From Flavobacteriaceae bacterium (lineage in GTDB: Bacteria; Bacteroidota; Bacteroidia; Flavobacteriales; Flavobacteriaceae): a stretch of DNA of 14,576 nucleotides. The notes beneath the pieces are model-generated. The model saw only the letters and a program-made list of their open reading frames with translations, was not told where the DNA came from and searched no databases. The stretch is from contig JABDLH010000018.1 in NCBI GenBank assembly GCA_013003145.1, positions 1 to 14,576 of the forward strand, written 5' to 3'. This document shows, piece by piece, positions 1 to 7,763 of this stretch (positions within the stretch are counted from its first letter, which is position 1; each line of letters starts with the position of its first letter). Position numbers and translations under genes: made by a program.

Positions 1-312
1 CAGATGAACTGTGTGCCCGGGATGATCACCGAGTTCTCTTTTACCCCGACTATTACTACCGAAGAGATGAGGCAGAAGCCGGAAATAATAGAAAAAGTTA
101 AACGAACTAATAAGATCCGCGCAGAACGTGCGGCTGTGGGAGAACCGAATTCAGACCCATGGGAGTTCGATTACATTCTACTCTGTAATAAAATTTGTGG
201 AAAATCACATTACAATATGCAGATGAGGATCATCGTGGAAAGCCAGGAGGAGTACGAGGCGTGGTTGCAGGAGCAACAAACCTTCGGCCAGACTATGGCT
301 TCCATGAATTAA
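1..312 (+). CDS. coxB: Cytochrome c oxidase subunit II, C-terminal part (5' end outside window)
   Basis: This is the C-terminal ~103 residues of subunit II of an aa3-type heme-copper oxidase, the subunit that accepts electrons at the binuclear CuA centre on the outer face of the membrane and passes them to subunit I. The reading frame is open from base 1, so the ATG at base 4 is internal. The visible CuA signature has Cys codons at 184 and 196, His at 208 and Met at 217 (C-x3-C-x3-H-x2-M). Upstream is the conserved stretch VPGMITEFSFTPT of the cupredoxin fold. The first CuA histidine and the transmembrane hairpin lie outside the window. The protein ends soon after the CuA loop, so there is no fused C-terminal cytochrome c domain. 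coxA follows after 47 bases on the same strand, as expected for a cox operon. Confidence 0.95.
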   Translation, partial: QMNCVPGMITEFSFTPTITTEEMRQKPEIIEKVKRTNKIRAERAAVGEPNSDPWEFDYILLCNKICGKSHYNMQMRIIVESQEEYEAWLQEQQTFGQTMASMN

Positions 313-359
313 AAAAGGCTATTTAAAAGAGAATTATAAATTTTACAAATTATCTGATT

Positions 360-2179
360 ATGTCAGCAATAGTTCAAGAGCATACTGAGGATCATGCACA
401 TGATCACGGGCATCATCACAAAGAGACCTTCATCACGAAGTATATCTTTAGCCAGGATCACAAGATGATTGCCAAGCAGTACCTGATTACAGGACTGATC
501 ATGGGATTCATCGGTATCGGGATGTCTTTACTATTCCGGATGCAACTTGCTTTTCCCGGAGAATCCTTTTTATTTTTGAATGGTTCCTGGGAGACTGGGC
601 TCCGGATGGCGTTATGGATGCTGATATTTACCTGGCTTTGGTCACTATTCACGGTACCATCATGGTATTCTTTGTATTGACAGCGGGTTTAAGCGGTACT
701 TTCAGTAACCTGCTCATTCCGCTTCAGATCGGTGCACGGGATATGGCGTCAGGATTCCTGAATATGATATCGTATTGGTTGTTCTTTATCTCCAGTGTCA
801 TCATGGTCTCTTCTATCTTTATTGAAGCAGGACCTGCTGCTGCCGGATGGACGATCTACCCACCGTTAAGTGCTTTGCCTATGGCTCAGCCCGGTTCCGG
901 ACTGGGGATGACCCTTTGGTTAGTTTCCATGGCGATCTTTATTGCCTCTTCTTTGATGGGGTCTTTGAACTATATCGTAACCGTAATCAACCTGAGAACA
1001 AAGGGAATGTCTATGACGCGCTTGCCTTTGACCATCTGGGCATTCTTCGTAACAGCCATCATCGGTGTGATATCCTTCCCCGTACTGTTGTCAGCAGCGC
1101 TGTTATTGATCATGGACCGTAGTTTTGGTACATCTTTCTTCTTGTCAGATATCTTTATTCAAGGAGAAGTACTGCATTACCAGGGAGGTTCTCCGGTATT
1201 ATTTGAACACTTATTCTGGTTCTTAGGTCACCCCGAGGTATATATCGTATTACTCCCTGCACTGGGGATCACTTCCGAGGTGATGTCGACCAATGCGCGT
1301 AAACCAATTTTCGGTTACCGGGCCATGGTTGCTTCTATCCTTGCTATTGCATTCCTGTCGACTATCGTATGGGGTCACCATATGTTCATCTCCGGGATGA
1401 ACCCATTCCTGGGGTCTGTATTTACATTTACAACCCTGTTGATCGCGATCCCTTCTGCGGTAAAAGCATTTAACTATATCACTACCCTGTGGAAAGGAAA
1501 CCTGCAGTTAAACCCTGCTATGCTGTTCTCTATAGGACTGGTATCTACCTTTATTACAGGTGGACTTACAGGGATTATCCTTGGGGATAGTACCCTGGAT
1601 ATTAACGTACATGATACCTATTTCGTGGTAGCTCACTTCCACCTTGTAATGGGGATCTCGGCGCTTTACGGATTATTTGCAGGGGTGTACCATTGGTTCC
1701 CTAAAATGTTCGGAAAGATGATGAACAAGAACCTGGGTTACGTTCACTTCTGGGTAACGGCAGTCTGTGCTTACGGAGTATTCTTCCCTATGCACTTTGT
1801 AGGGATGGCCGGGGTGCCAAGACGTTATTACCAGAATACTGCTTTCCCGATGTTCGATGAACTGACGGATGTACAGATACTGATGACCGTTTTTGCCCTG
1901 ATTGCAGGTGCAGCACAATTGGTCTTCGCTTACAACTTTGTCCACAGTATTTTCTACGGAAGACCTGCAGAGCAGAATCCATGGAAATCCAATACCCTGG
2001 AATGGACAGCTCCTGTTAAGCATTTCCACGGGAACTGGGAAGGTGAAATTCCACATGTACACCGTTGGGCGTACGATTACAGTAAAACCTGGGATAACGG
2101 GGATTACATTATTCCCGGGCAGGATTATGTGCCTCAGCATATCCCGCTACAGGAGAACGAAGAAGAGCTTCAGCACTGA
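360..2179 (+). CDS. coxA: Cytochrome c oxidase subunit I, with an apparent one-base frameshift
   Basis: This is the catalytic subunit of a proton-pumping heme-copper oxidase that reduces O2 to water in the inner membrane. The first part (360 to about 575) and the second part (from about 567 to 2179) lie in different frames. Both match one continuous subunit I of about 606 residues if a single T is added to a T-run at 567-571 or 573-577. The second frame reads WFLGDWAPDGVMDADIYLAL across the junction, which is typical subunit I sequence. Ligands are intact: low-spin heme His codon at 650, the HPEVY CuB motif with its cross-linking Tyr at 1229-1243, the CuB His pair at 1376-1381, and heme histidines at 1634 and 1640. 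The N-terminus is His-rich (EDHAHDHGHHH). Without correction, translation from 360 stops at 680 after 106 residues, and an ATG at 614 could only give a product lacking the first transmembrane segment. The shift may be a homopolymer sequencing error or a real mutation. Confidence 0.93.
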
Positions 2180-2198
2180 TGCACTCCTAATAAATACA

Positions 2199-2232
2199 AA
2201 AGCCCACCTGTCAAGGATGGGCTTTTTTTTTT
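2199..2232 (+). terminator. Intrinsic terminator after coxA, probably bidirectional
   Basis: The arms AAGCCCACCT and AGGATGGGCTT form a stem of about ten pairs with one bulged A and a GTCA loop, followed by a run of ten T. It lies 20 bases after the coxA stop. On the other strand the same hairpin is followed by a shorter T-rich stretch, so it may also end transcription of the converging gene at 2276-2998. Confidence 0.85.
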
Positions 2233-2275
2233 GACCTAATTGAAACAACACTCAGCGCTTTGAGCAGGGGAAGGA

Positions 2276-2998
2276 CTATTGCAGCGGTTCTGATTTGGTC
2301 AGTGTATCCGTGCCTAAATGCTTGTCATCTTTGTTGTAGTACCATTCCCTGACCTTGGGCATCTTTATCGCCCCTACATTTTCCGTTTCGCTCAGGAGAA
2401 TATATTCCCCGTCATTTTTAGACTCGTCATGGAAGAACTGGTATACCTCCATGGCATAGGTTTCAGGGTCAAAATAAAAATACCATGTATCCTTCCCTAC
2501 TGCTTCATCATAGGTGACTTTCAGCACCTTGTATTCCTTGCCTTTAAATTCTTTAGTGGCAACTGTGGGGCTAAGTTGTGTGCCCTTATCTTTTAATTTC
2601 ATCGGCAGACCGTACAAATACTGGTAGTAGTTCTTCATACTCTCTGCACGCTCGCAGTTTAAGCGATGTGTTTTTTTCTCTTCCTCGGAGATATCCGTAC
2701 TCCCGTTTAGCATCAGGCTGCAATCGCCTTTTGCCAGGGTATATTGGCTGACATTCTCCCCGGTTTTAGACTTTAAGCTGAAGTATTCCTTTGGCAGATC
2801 AATTGTAACCTCGCTTAACCTTTCCCTGCCGTCAGGGTAACTCATCGTAATAAATAATTTCTGTTGTAGGTTACCCCACTCCCCCATAGGATCGTGGTAG
2901 TCGATTGCCTTATCTAAGAGCTCCGATGCACTCATGGATTGGCCCAATGCCTGGGACAGGCTCATAAGGAATAGTATGGCGAATAAATGTTTTAACAT
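2276..2998 (-). CDS. Exported DUF6503-like protein of unknown function
   Basis: The 240-residue protein begins with a clear signal peptide (hydrophobic stretch LFAILFLMSLSQALGQ, cleavage likely after about residue 20), so it should be exported to the periplasm or cell surface. There is no lipobox cysteine. The mature part starts with SASELLDKAIDYHDPMGEW and has many alternating beta-type stretches such as YKVLKVTYDE and WYFYFDPETYAMEVYQF. This resembles Bacteroidetes DUF6503 proteins, whose fold I would guess to be LolA-like. Family assignment is from memory of the pattern, and no catalytic motif is visible. The two cysteines (in GDCSLML and LNCERAE) could form a disulfide after export. It stands alone, convergent with coxA and divergent from the GIN-domain gene. 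Confidence 0.8.
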   Translation of the reverse strand: MLKHLFAILFLMSLSQALGQSMSASELLDKAIDYHDPMGEWGNLQQKLFITMSYPDGRERLSEVTIDLPKEYFSLKSKTGENVSQYTLAKGDCSLMLNGSTDISEEEKKTHRLNCERAESMKNYYQYLYGLPMKLKDKGTQLSPTVATKEFKGKEYKVLKVTYDEAVGKDTWYFYFDPETYAMEVYQFFHDESKNDGEYILLSETENVGAIKMPKVREWYYNKDDKHLGTDTLTKSEPLQ

Positions 2999-3058
2999 GA
3001 CAGGGTGGTTTAAGATTTAGCCGGTGCACTATTGACCGGGTTGATATTACAAGATGAG

Positions 3059-3090
3059 CTAATATAAGTGAATTGAAATGAAAACGACAA
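3059..3090 (-). promoter_or_regulatory. Candidate Bacteroidetes-type promoter for the DUF6503-like gene
   Basis: On the minus strand TTG (3090-3088) is followed after 21 bases by TATATTAG (3066-3059). This matches the Bacteroidetes sigma-A pattern TTG-N17-23-TAnnTTTG with one mismatch in the -7 box. It would give a leader of roughly 55 bases before the start codon at 2998. It was picked by eye and no other evidence supports it. Confidence 0.35.
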
Positions 3091-3143
3091 TCCACACTAT
3101 AGCATACGTATTTCGTCTAATTATGATATCTTAGAGGGTAGTT

Positions 3144-3158
3144 CCCGGCTGTTCCGGG
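3144..3158. repeat. Short perfect inverted repeat upstream of the GIN-domain gene
   Basis: The sequence is CCCGG, then a CTGTT spacer, then CCGGG, 18 bases before the GTG start at 3177. The rest of this 178-base intergenic stretch (2999-3176) is AT-rich. The repeat has no T-tract, so it is not a terminator. It could be a leader hairpin or a small operator, or it could be chance. Confidence 0.3.
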
Positions 3159-3176
3159 TGCTTAAAACAAGCTAGT

Positions 3177-4001
3177 GTGAGAAAGTTATTAGCAGTACTT
3201 ATATTATTTTCCGTTGCATCCACCTATGCGCAACGAAAACCAAAGATCAAGGGGAGCAGGGAAGTGGTCGAGGTGCGTGAAAGCCTGGCATCCTTTAATG
3301 CCCTTGTCTTATCCGATGATATCGAGATCACCCTGGAAAAGGCGACAGAACCGGGTTATATAATCAAAGCAGATGACAACCTTATAGATATATTCAAATT
3401 CAGGGTTGAGGACAGTACCCTGGTGGTGAGTTCCTTCTATAAGGTCAGGGCTAAAAAGAAACTGGAGATTATTGTGCAATTCAATGAACTGAATAGCATA
3501 AGTGCTGATGATGGATATATTACGGCAAAGGATGTGATCGTCTCCAACTCCGTGGAACTACAACTAAAAGGTTCTGCCAAGATGAAATTAGATGCCAGGG
3601 CCTCCTTTGTGCAGATCAATCAGAAAGGGAATAGTTCTGGGGAGTTTAACGTGGATTCAGACTCCCTACAAGTTTATGCCAAAGATAAGGCCGATCTTAA
3701 ATTATATACTACCGCTGAAGCCATGGCCATGGATATGGCAGAGAATGCAAAAGCAAAACTGGAAGGGCGAACGGGGATCATGCGGGCAAACCTCCGCGAT
3801 AATGCTGACCTCGACGCGGAGAAAATGGAAGCCGGGCTGGTCAGGGCAGTACTTTCCGGGTCTCCTGCGGCAGAGATCAATGCGAGCAGTGAATTTGAAC
3901 TGGATTCCAGTGGCTCATCCAAGACGTATCTATATGGATCCCCTGTTATTTCTATTAGCGCCTTCAGGGATTCTTCTGTGCTCAGCAAGCGCGGGAACTG
4001 A
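3177..4001 (+). CDS. Exported GIN-domain protein (DUF2807, putative auto-transporter adhesin head)
   Basis: The 274-residue protein starts at GTG. The only in-frame ATG upstream (3123) runs into a stop three codons later, and the GTG gives a good signal peptide (MRKLLAVLILFSVASTYAQ, cleavage around residue 19). The mature protein shows the GIN/DUF2807 pattern: an opening segment like FNALVLSDDIEITLEKATEP, the stretch IKADDNLIDIFKFRVED, then short repeating beta strands with Ala, Asp and Ser turns (for example LKGSAKMKLDAR, AKDKADLKLY, RDNADLDAEK) that suggest a beta-helix-like stack. It is expected in the periplasm or outer membrane. The family's biochemical role is unknown; the adhesin label rests on fold resemblance only. 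It is monocistronic by spacing, with 107 bases to the next gene. Confidence 0.85.
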   Translation: MRKLLAVLILFSVASTYAQRKPKIKGSREVVEVRESLASFNALVLSDDIEITLEKATEPGYIIKADDNLIDIFKFRVEDSTLVVSSFYKVRAKKKLEIIVQFNELNSISADDGYITAKDVIVSNSVELQLKGSAKMKLDARASFVQINQKGNSSGEFNVDSDSLQVYAKDKADLKLYTTAEAMAMDMAENAKAKLEGRTGIMRANLRDNADLDAEKMEAGLVRAVLSGSPAAEINASSEFELDSSGSSKTYLYGSPVISISAFRDSSVLSKRGN

Positions 4002-4108
4002 TGAAGGACACTTCTGACCGGGGTAGAAAATGTTGAGCAGCTCCTTAAAAATTATAACATCCACATAAAGAAAAAAGGTAATTTCACTTTAGAATTTACC
4101 ATTACCCT

Positions 4109-5170
4109 ATGAATTTAAAAGACGGTGTTAAGACAGCGGAGAATAAGGTTTCTGCGGAAGCTAAAAAACTGAGTGCCTTTGTCAGGGATGACAGTAAAAG
4201 CCTCATAGACCGACTTGAATGTTACGAGGATATCATCAACCTTGAGGTTGGGGATACCGGGCTTAACCGCGCAAAGAACCTGGAGCGGGAATTCAATATC
4301 CGGCAATTATATATAAAATACGAGGGAGATAACCCTACCGGGACACAGAAGGACCGGATTGCCTTTGCACAGGTATATGATGCTTTAAGGCGCGAATTTG
4401 ATACCGTTTCCCTGGCTACCTGCGGTAATTACGGGGTGGCCGTAGCTCTTGCCGCTAACCTGGCGGGGCTGGGTTGCCGAATTTATATCCCGGATTCCTA
4501 CAATACCGAAAGATTCGAGGAAATGGAGGCCCTTGGGGCGGATATTGTACAGATGAAAGGCAGCTATGAAGATGTAGTGCGAGAGAGCACTATTCTTGCA
4601 CAACAGCACCAATGGTACGATGCCAACCCGGGAGGGGTGAATACGCCCCTGCAGATCACGGCATACTCTCAAATGGCTTTTGAACTGGTGGAAGACCTGG
4701 GTGACGCCCCTAAATTCTGTGCCTGCCCGGTCTCTAACGGGACGCTGCTGGCGGGGATATACCGTGGCTTTGTAAGCCTCTATAAACGTGGAAAAACCTC
4801 CCGTATCCCAAAAATGATCGCGGCATCTTCAACCAGGAAAAACCCCATTGTTTCTTCCTTCCGTTCCGGTCTGGAATATTGCAAAGACCTGAACCCGGAA
4901 GCCATCCGGGAAACGAAGTACAATGAGCCCCTGGTGAACTGGCATAGTTTTGATGGGGAAGAAGCCCTGTATGCAATCCGGCAGTCCGGTGGTGATGCAT
5001 TTAATATCAGTGATAAGAAGATGAAGGAGATGAGTACTTTTCTCCTGAAAAAAGAAGGGATGCGAATATTACCGGCTTCTACTGCCGGCTTGATCGCCCT
5101 GCTTGAAATGAATGAGACACAGAATTTTGAACCCGACAGGTATGTTGCAGTACTGACGGCAAAACATTAA
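4109..5170 (+). CDS. Threonine-synthase-like PLP-dependent enzyme (fold type II)
   Basis: The 353-residue cytoplasmic enzyme belongs to the tryptophan-synthase-beta/threonine-synthase superfamily, which performs beta- or gamma-elimination and replacement on amino acids with pyridoxal phosphate. The Schiff-base lysine is probably K81 in NPTGTQKDR (residues 75-83), compared with NPTGSFKDR in threonine synthases. A cofactor-loop motif CGNYG is at 105-109, and a C-terminal GMRILPASTAGLIALLEM segment closes the fold. It lacks the long N-terminal domain of many threonine synthases, and both the phenylalanine of SFKDR and the usual Ser/Thr before GN are replaced (TQKDR, CGNYG). It is therefore probably not the housekeeping enzyme. 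It is the first gene of the five-gene run and lies 5 bases before the DUF1611 gene. No convincing promoter or Shine-Dalgarno was seen in 4002-4108. Substrate is unknown. Confidence 0.85.
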   Translation: MNLKDGVKTAENKVSAEAKKLSAFVRDDSKSLIDRLECYEDIINLEVGDTGLNRAKNLEREFNIRQLYIKYEGDNPTGTQKDRIAFAQVYDALRREFDTVSLATCGNYGVAVALAANLAGLGCRIYIPDSYNTERFEEMEALGADIVQMKGSYEDVVRESTILAQQHQWYDANPGGVNTPLQITAYSQMAFELVEDLGDAPKFCACPVSNGTLLAGIYRGFVSLYKRGKTSRIPKMIAASSTRKNPIVSSFRSGLEYCKDLNPEAIRETKYNEPLVNWHSFDGEEALYAIRQSGGDAFNISDKKMKEMSTFLLKKEGMRILPASTAGLIALLEMNETQNFEPDRYVAVLTAKH

Positions 5171-5175
5171 ATAGC

Positions 5176-6246
5176 ATGAAAAGAACGATAGATGGAAAAG
5201 CCCTGGTGTACTGCGAGGGCGCTTTTAATACCCCCAATGGGAAGACTGCACACGGACTTGTTCGCTTTACAGAGCGGTACGAGGTGGTAGGGGTCCTGGA
5301 TGAAAAGTACGCCGGCGGTGATGCCGGGGAGATCCTGGATGGCAGGCCCAATGGTATCCCTGTATTTAAAGACCTGGGAGAGGCGGTGGAAAAACTGGGA
5401 ACGGATAACCTCCCCCAAAGTCTGGTCATAGGCCTGGCACCTGATGGTGGACGGCTTCCCAAAGTGGCGAAGGCAACTATTAAAAAAGCCTTGGACTTAG
5501 GTTGGAATGTGGACAGCGGACTGCACGATTTCCTGACCAATGATACTGAACTGACAGCTCTTGCAGCAGAGAAAGGTCTTCGGATCAGGGATGTGCGCAA
5601 GACCCCGGACCGGGACCAGCTACATTTCTTCACCGGTGACATAGAAAAAGTGGATTGCCTGAAACTGGCGGTATTGGGGACAGATTCTGCCCTGGGAAAA
5701 AGAACGACTTCCTGGATACTGGTACATGCTTTCCGGGATGCCGGGCTTAAGGCAGAGATGATAGGCACCGGGCAAACAGCCTGGATGCAGGGAGCCAAAT
5801 ACAGTATGGTGATGGATAGTTGCATCAACGATTTTGTTTCAGGGGAGATTGAACATGCCGTGGTAAGTGCCTGGGAAAATGAACAACCGGATGTCGTGGT
5901 CATCGAAGGCCAGGGCAGCCTTATGAACCCGGCTTATCCCGGGGGCTTCGAGATCCTCGCGGCAGGAAGACCGGATTATGTGATCCTTCAGCACGCACCT
6001 AAGAGAAAAGAGTACGACGGGTTCCCCGGCTATAAGTTACACTCCCTGGAAGAACAGATCAATGCCATAGAAGTGATCTCCGGGAAAAAAGTGATAGCCA
6101 TTACTGTTAACCACGAGCTGATGGAAAAGGATGAGATCCTCCCCGCCTGTGAAACGATCACCAAAGAGACCGGTATCCCGGCCTTTGATGTCCTGGAATA
6201 CGGTGCGGGTGAACTTGTGGAATTGCTGAAAAATTACCTCCCATGA
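5176..6246 (+). CDS. DUF1611 (DgcN-like) P-loop protein
   Basis: The 356-residue cytoplasmic protein has the two-part DUF1611 layout. The N-terminal half (about 1-140) is Rossmann-like, with ALVYCEGAFNTPNGKTAHGL near the start and SLVIGLAPDGGRLP around residue 82. The C-terminal half is P-loop-like, with a Walker-A-type motif GTDSALGKRTT at 168-178 and a Walker-B-like strand VVVIEGQGSL. Members named DgcN were reported to N-acetylate D-glutamate, working with an enolase-superfamily racemase (DgcA) in a marine D-glutamate degradation route. An enolase-superfamily gene lies four genes downstream in the same operon here, so a related role in N-modifying an amino acid or dipeptide is plausible. 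The substrate is inference. The stop overlaps the next gene's start as ATGA at 6243-6246. Confidence 0.85.
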   Translation: MKRTIDGKALVYCEGAFNTPNGKTAHGLVRFTERYEVVGVLDEKYAGGDAGEILDGRPNGIPVFKDLGEAVEKLGTDNLPQSLVIGLAPDGGRLPKVAKATIKKALDLGWNVDSGLHDFLTNDTELTALAAEKGLRIRDVRKTPDRDQLHFFTGDIEKVDCLKLAVLGTDSALGKRTTSWILVHAFRDAGLKAEMIGTGQTAWMQGAKYSMVMDSCINDFVSGEIEHAVVSAWENEQPDVVVIEGQGSLMNPAYPGGFEILAAGRPDYVILQHAPKRKEYDGFPGYKLHSLEEQINAIEVISGKKVIAITVNHELMEKDEILPACETITKETGIPAFDVLEYGAGELVELLKNYLP

Positions 6247-7763
6247 GCAACATTCGCTCTCTCCTGGTTCTCGATACCCTGAAAGTTCATCAATTGATGG
6301 TAGAGCCTAAGCGGGTAAAAGCGACCTATACCGTGGTACAAAAGGATGGATCGTCACAGAGCAATGAACTCATCTATTCTTACGAAAGCCGGTATTTTGA
6401 TCCCAAAGCACCGGAAGATGTCAACCTGGCCTCGATGATGATGGCCCAGGTGGCTCTGAATTACGGCTTGTTCTTTGAGAAGATCGTCTTTGACGGTTTA
6501 TTTGATGAGACCGATAGAAGGTTCCTGAGGGATATGATGGAGAACACTTCGCGCGAGATACTGGTGAATAAGTTCTTTGTCAAGAACGAATTCCTAAAAA
6601 CGCCTTTTGACCAGATCCGGCCCGAAAAGATGGAACGCTATACGGCAGCTGAGATCATCTTTGACAATACCGCTTTCCGGGAGATGAAACCTGAAAAGAG
6701 AAATTACAGTACCGATAAGAATCAATACGCCATCCTGAGCAGTGGTGGGAAAGACAGTCTTCTTACCTATGGGATTGTAAAGGAATTAGGGGAAGCTCAC
6801 CCGGTATATATCAATGAATCCGGCCGTCACTGGTATACGGCGGTCAATGCTCATAAATATTTCAAGGAGATAGAACCCAACACGGTTAAACCCTGGTGTA
6901 ACAGTGACCGGATCTTTAACTGGATGCTGCGGCAAATGCCTTTTATCAAAGAAAATTTTCAGAATATTCGTGCAGATATATACCCTATCCGGTTATGGAC
7001 CGTGGCTGTATTCCTTTTCGGGGTATTGCCGGTAGTCCGGAAACGCAATATCGGGAATATCCTCATCGGGAATGAATACGATACCACCATTAAAGGAAAC
7101 CACGAGGGCATAACCCATTACCACGGTCTATACGACCAGAGTAAATATTTTGATAATGCCCTAACCCGGTATTACAAGAAAAAGCAATGGGACATACACC
7201 AGTTTTCTATCCTGAGAAGCTTGTCAGAGCTGCTCATCCTGAAGATCCTGGTAAAACGCTACCCTGAGTTACAGCGCAGGCAGGTCTCCTGTCATGCAGC
7301 CCATGAACACCTGGGAACCATGCTGCCATGTGGGAATTGTGAGAAATGCCGTCGGATCGTTGGAATGCTGAAGGCCCTGGAGGAAGACCCGGGGCGCTGT
7401 GGTTATACTAAAGAACAGGTAGAACGTGGGTTAGAGGCACTGGCCAGCAGGAGTGTGAAACAGATCGGCAGTGATGCCGCGCACCTTTACCACCTGCTTC
7501 TTGATAAAGAGCTGATCCCGGCCAATGAACACACCACCAAATTGGCAAAAGAACACAGCGAGATCGTGAAGCTTCGCTTTGATAATGAGCGCAGTAACCT
7601 GCGGGATCTCCCTGAATATGTTCGCCGGCCACTATTTGATATCCTCAGTAAATATTCCGGGGGTGCAGCGCAACTACGGGAGCGTAAATGGCATACCTTC
7701 GCTCTTGAAAATGAACCTTTTGAGGTTCCCTATTTTTTAAATAAAGAACATGACACCCATTAA
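6243..7763 (+). CDS. PP-loop ATPase with QueC-like four-cysteine site, function unknown
   Basis: The 506-residue protein carries a PP-loop, SSGGKDS at residues 166-172, after strand YAIL. This is the ATP-pyrophosphatase signature of enzymes that adenylate a substrate (QueC, asparagine synthetase, TilS, ThiI, GMP synthetase). Further on it has C350 and then CGNCEKC with C363, C366 and C369. This pattern resembles the structural zinc site of QueC, the 7-cyano-7-deazaguanine synthase. Unlike QueC (about 220-240 residues) it has about 160 residues of unassigned N-terminal sequence, a long middle insertion, and a C-terminal tail of over 100 residues. No queuosine gene lies nearby, so QueC activity is unlikely. 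I infer ATP-dependent activation of a carboxylate or amide on the operon's substrate. The gene overlaps the previous one by 4 bases and the next by 14. Confidence 0.8.
   Translation: MSNIRSLLVLDTLKVHQLMVEPKRVKATYTVVQKDGSSQSNELIYSYESRYFDPKAPEDVNLASMMMAQVALNYGLFFEKIVFDGLFDETDRRFLRDMMENTSREILVNKFFVKNEFLKTPFDQIRPEKMERYTAAEIIFDNTAFREMKPEKRNYSTDKNQYAILSSGGKDSLLTYGIVKELGEAHPVYINESGRHWYTAVNAHKYFKEIEPNTVKPWCNSDRIFNWMLRQMPFIKENFQNIRADIYPIRLWTVAVFLFGVLPVVRKRNIGNILIGNEYDTTIKGNHEGITHYHGLYDQSKYFDNALTRYYKKKQWDIHQFSILRSLSELLILKILVKRYPELQRRQVSCHAAHEHLGTMLPCGNCEKCRRIVGMLKALEEDPGRCGYTKEQVERGLEALASRSVKQIGSDAAHLYHLLLDKELIPANEHTTKLAKEHSEIVKLRFDNERSNLRDLPEYVRRPLFDILSKYSGGAAQLRERKWHTFALENEPFEVPYFLNKEHDTH

Noticed and set aside
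560..582. Programmed -1 ribosomal frameshift in coxA
   Set aside because: The in-frame codons TCC TTT TTA TTT TTG contain no canonical X-XXY-YYZ slippery heptamer, no stimulating structure was evident, and subunit I is not known to use frameshifting. A sequence error or mutation is simpler.
1673..2140. Open frame of 155 codons on the minus strand
   Set aside because: It is antisense to conserved coxA sequence and shows no protein-like pattern.
4002..4108. Promoter for the five-gene operon
   Set aside because: The 107-base AT-rich gap is the likely place, but I found no TTG and TAnnTTTG pair with acceptable spacing, so no site is claimed.
5079..5903. Long open frame (274 codons) on the minus strand
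   Set aside because: It lies opposite the DUF1611 gene and the end of the PLP gene, has low-complexity Ser/Pro/Arg-rich sequence and no family pattern. It is an antisense shadow.
6243..7763. Naming the PP-loop gene queC
   Set aside because: Length, extra domains and neighbours differ strongly from QueC. Only the PP-loop and the cysteine pattern are shared.
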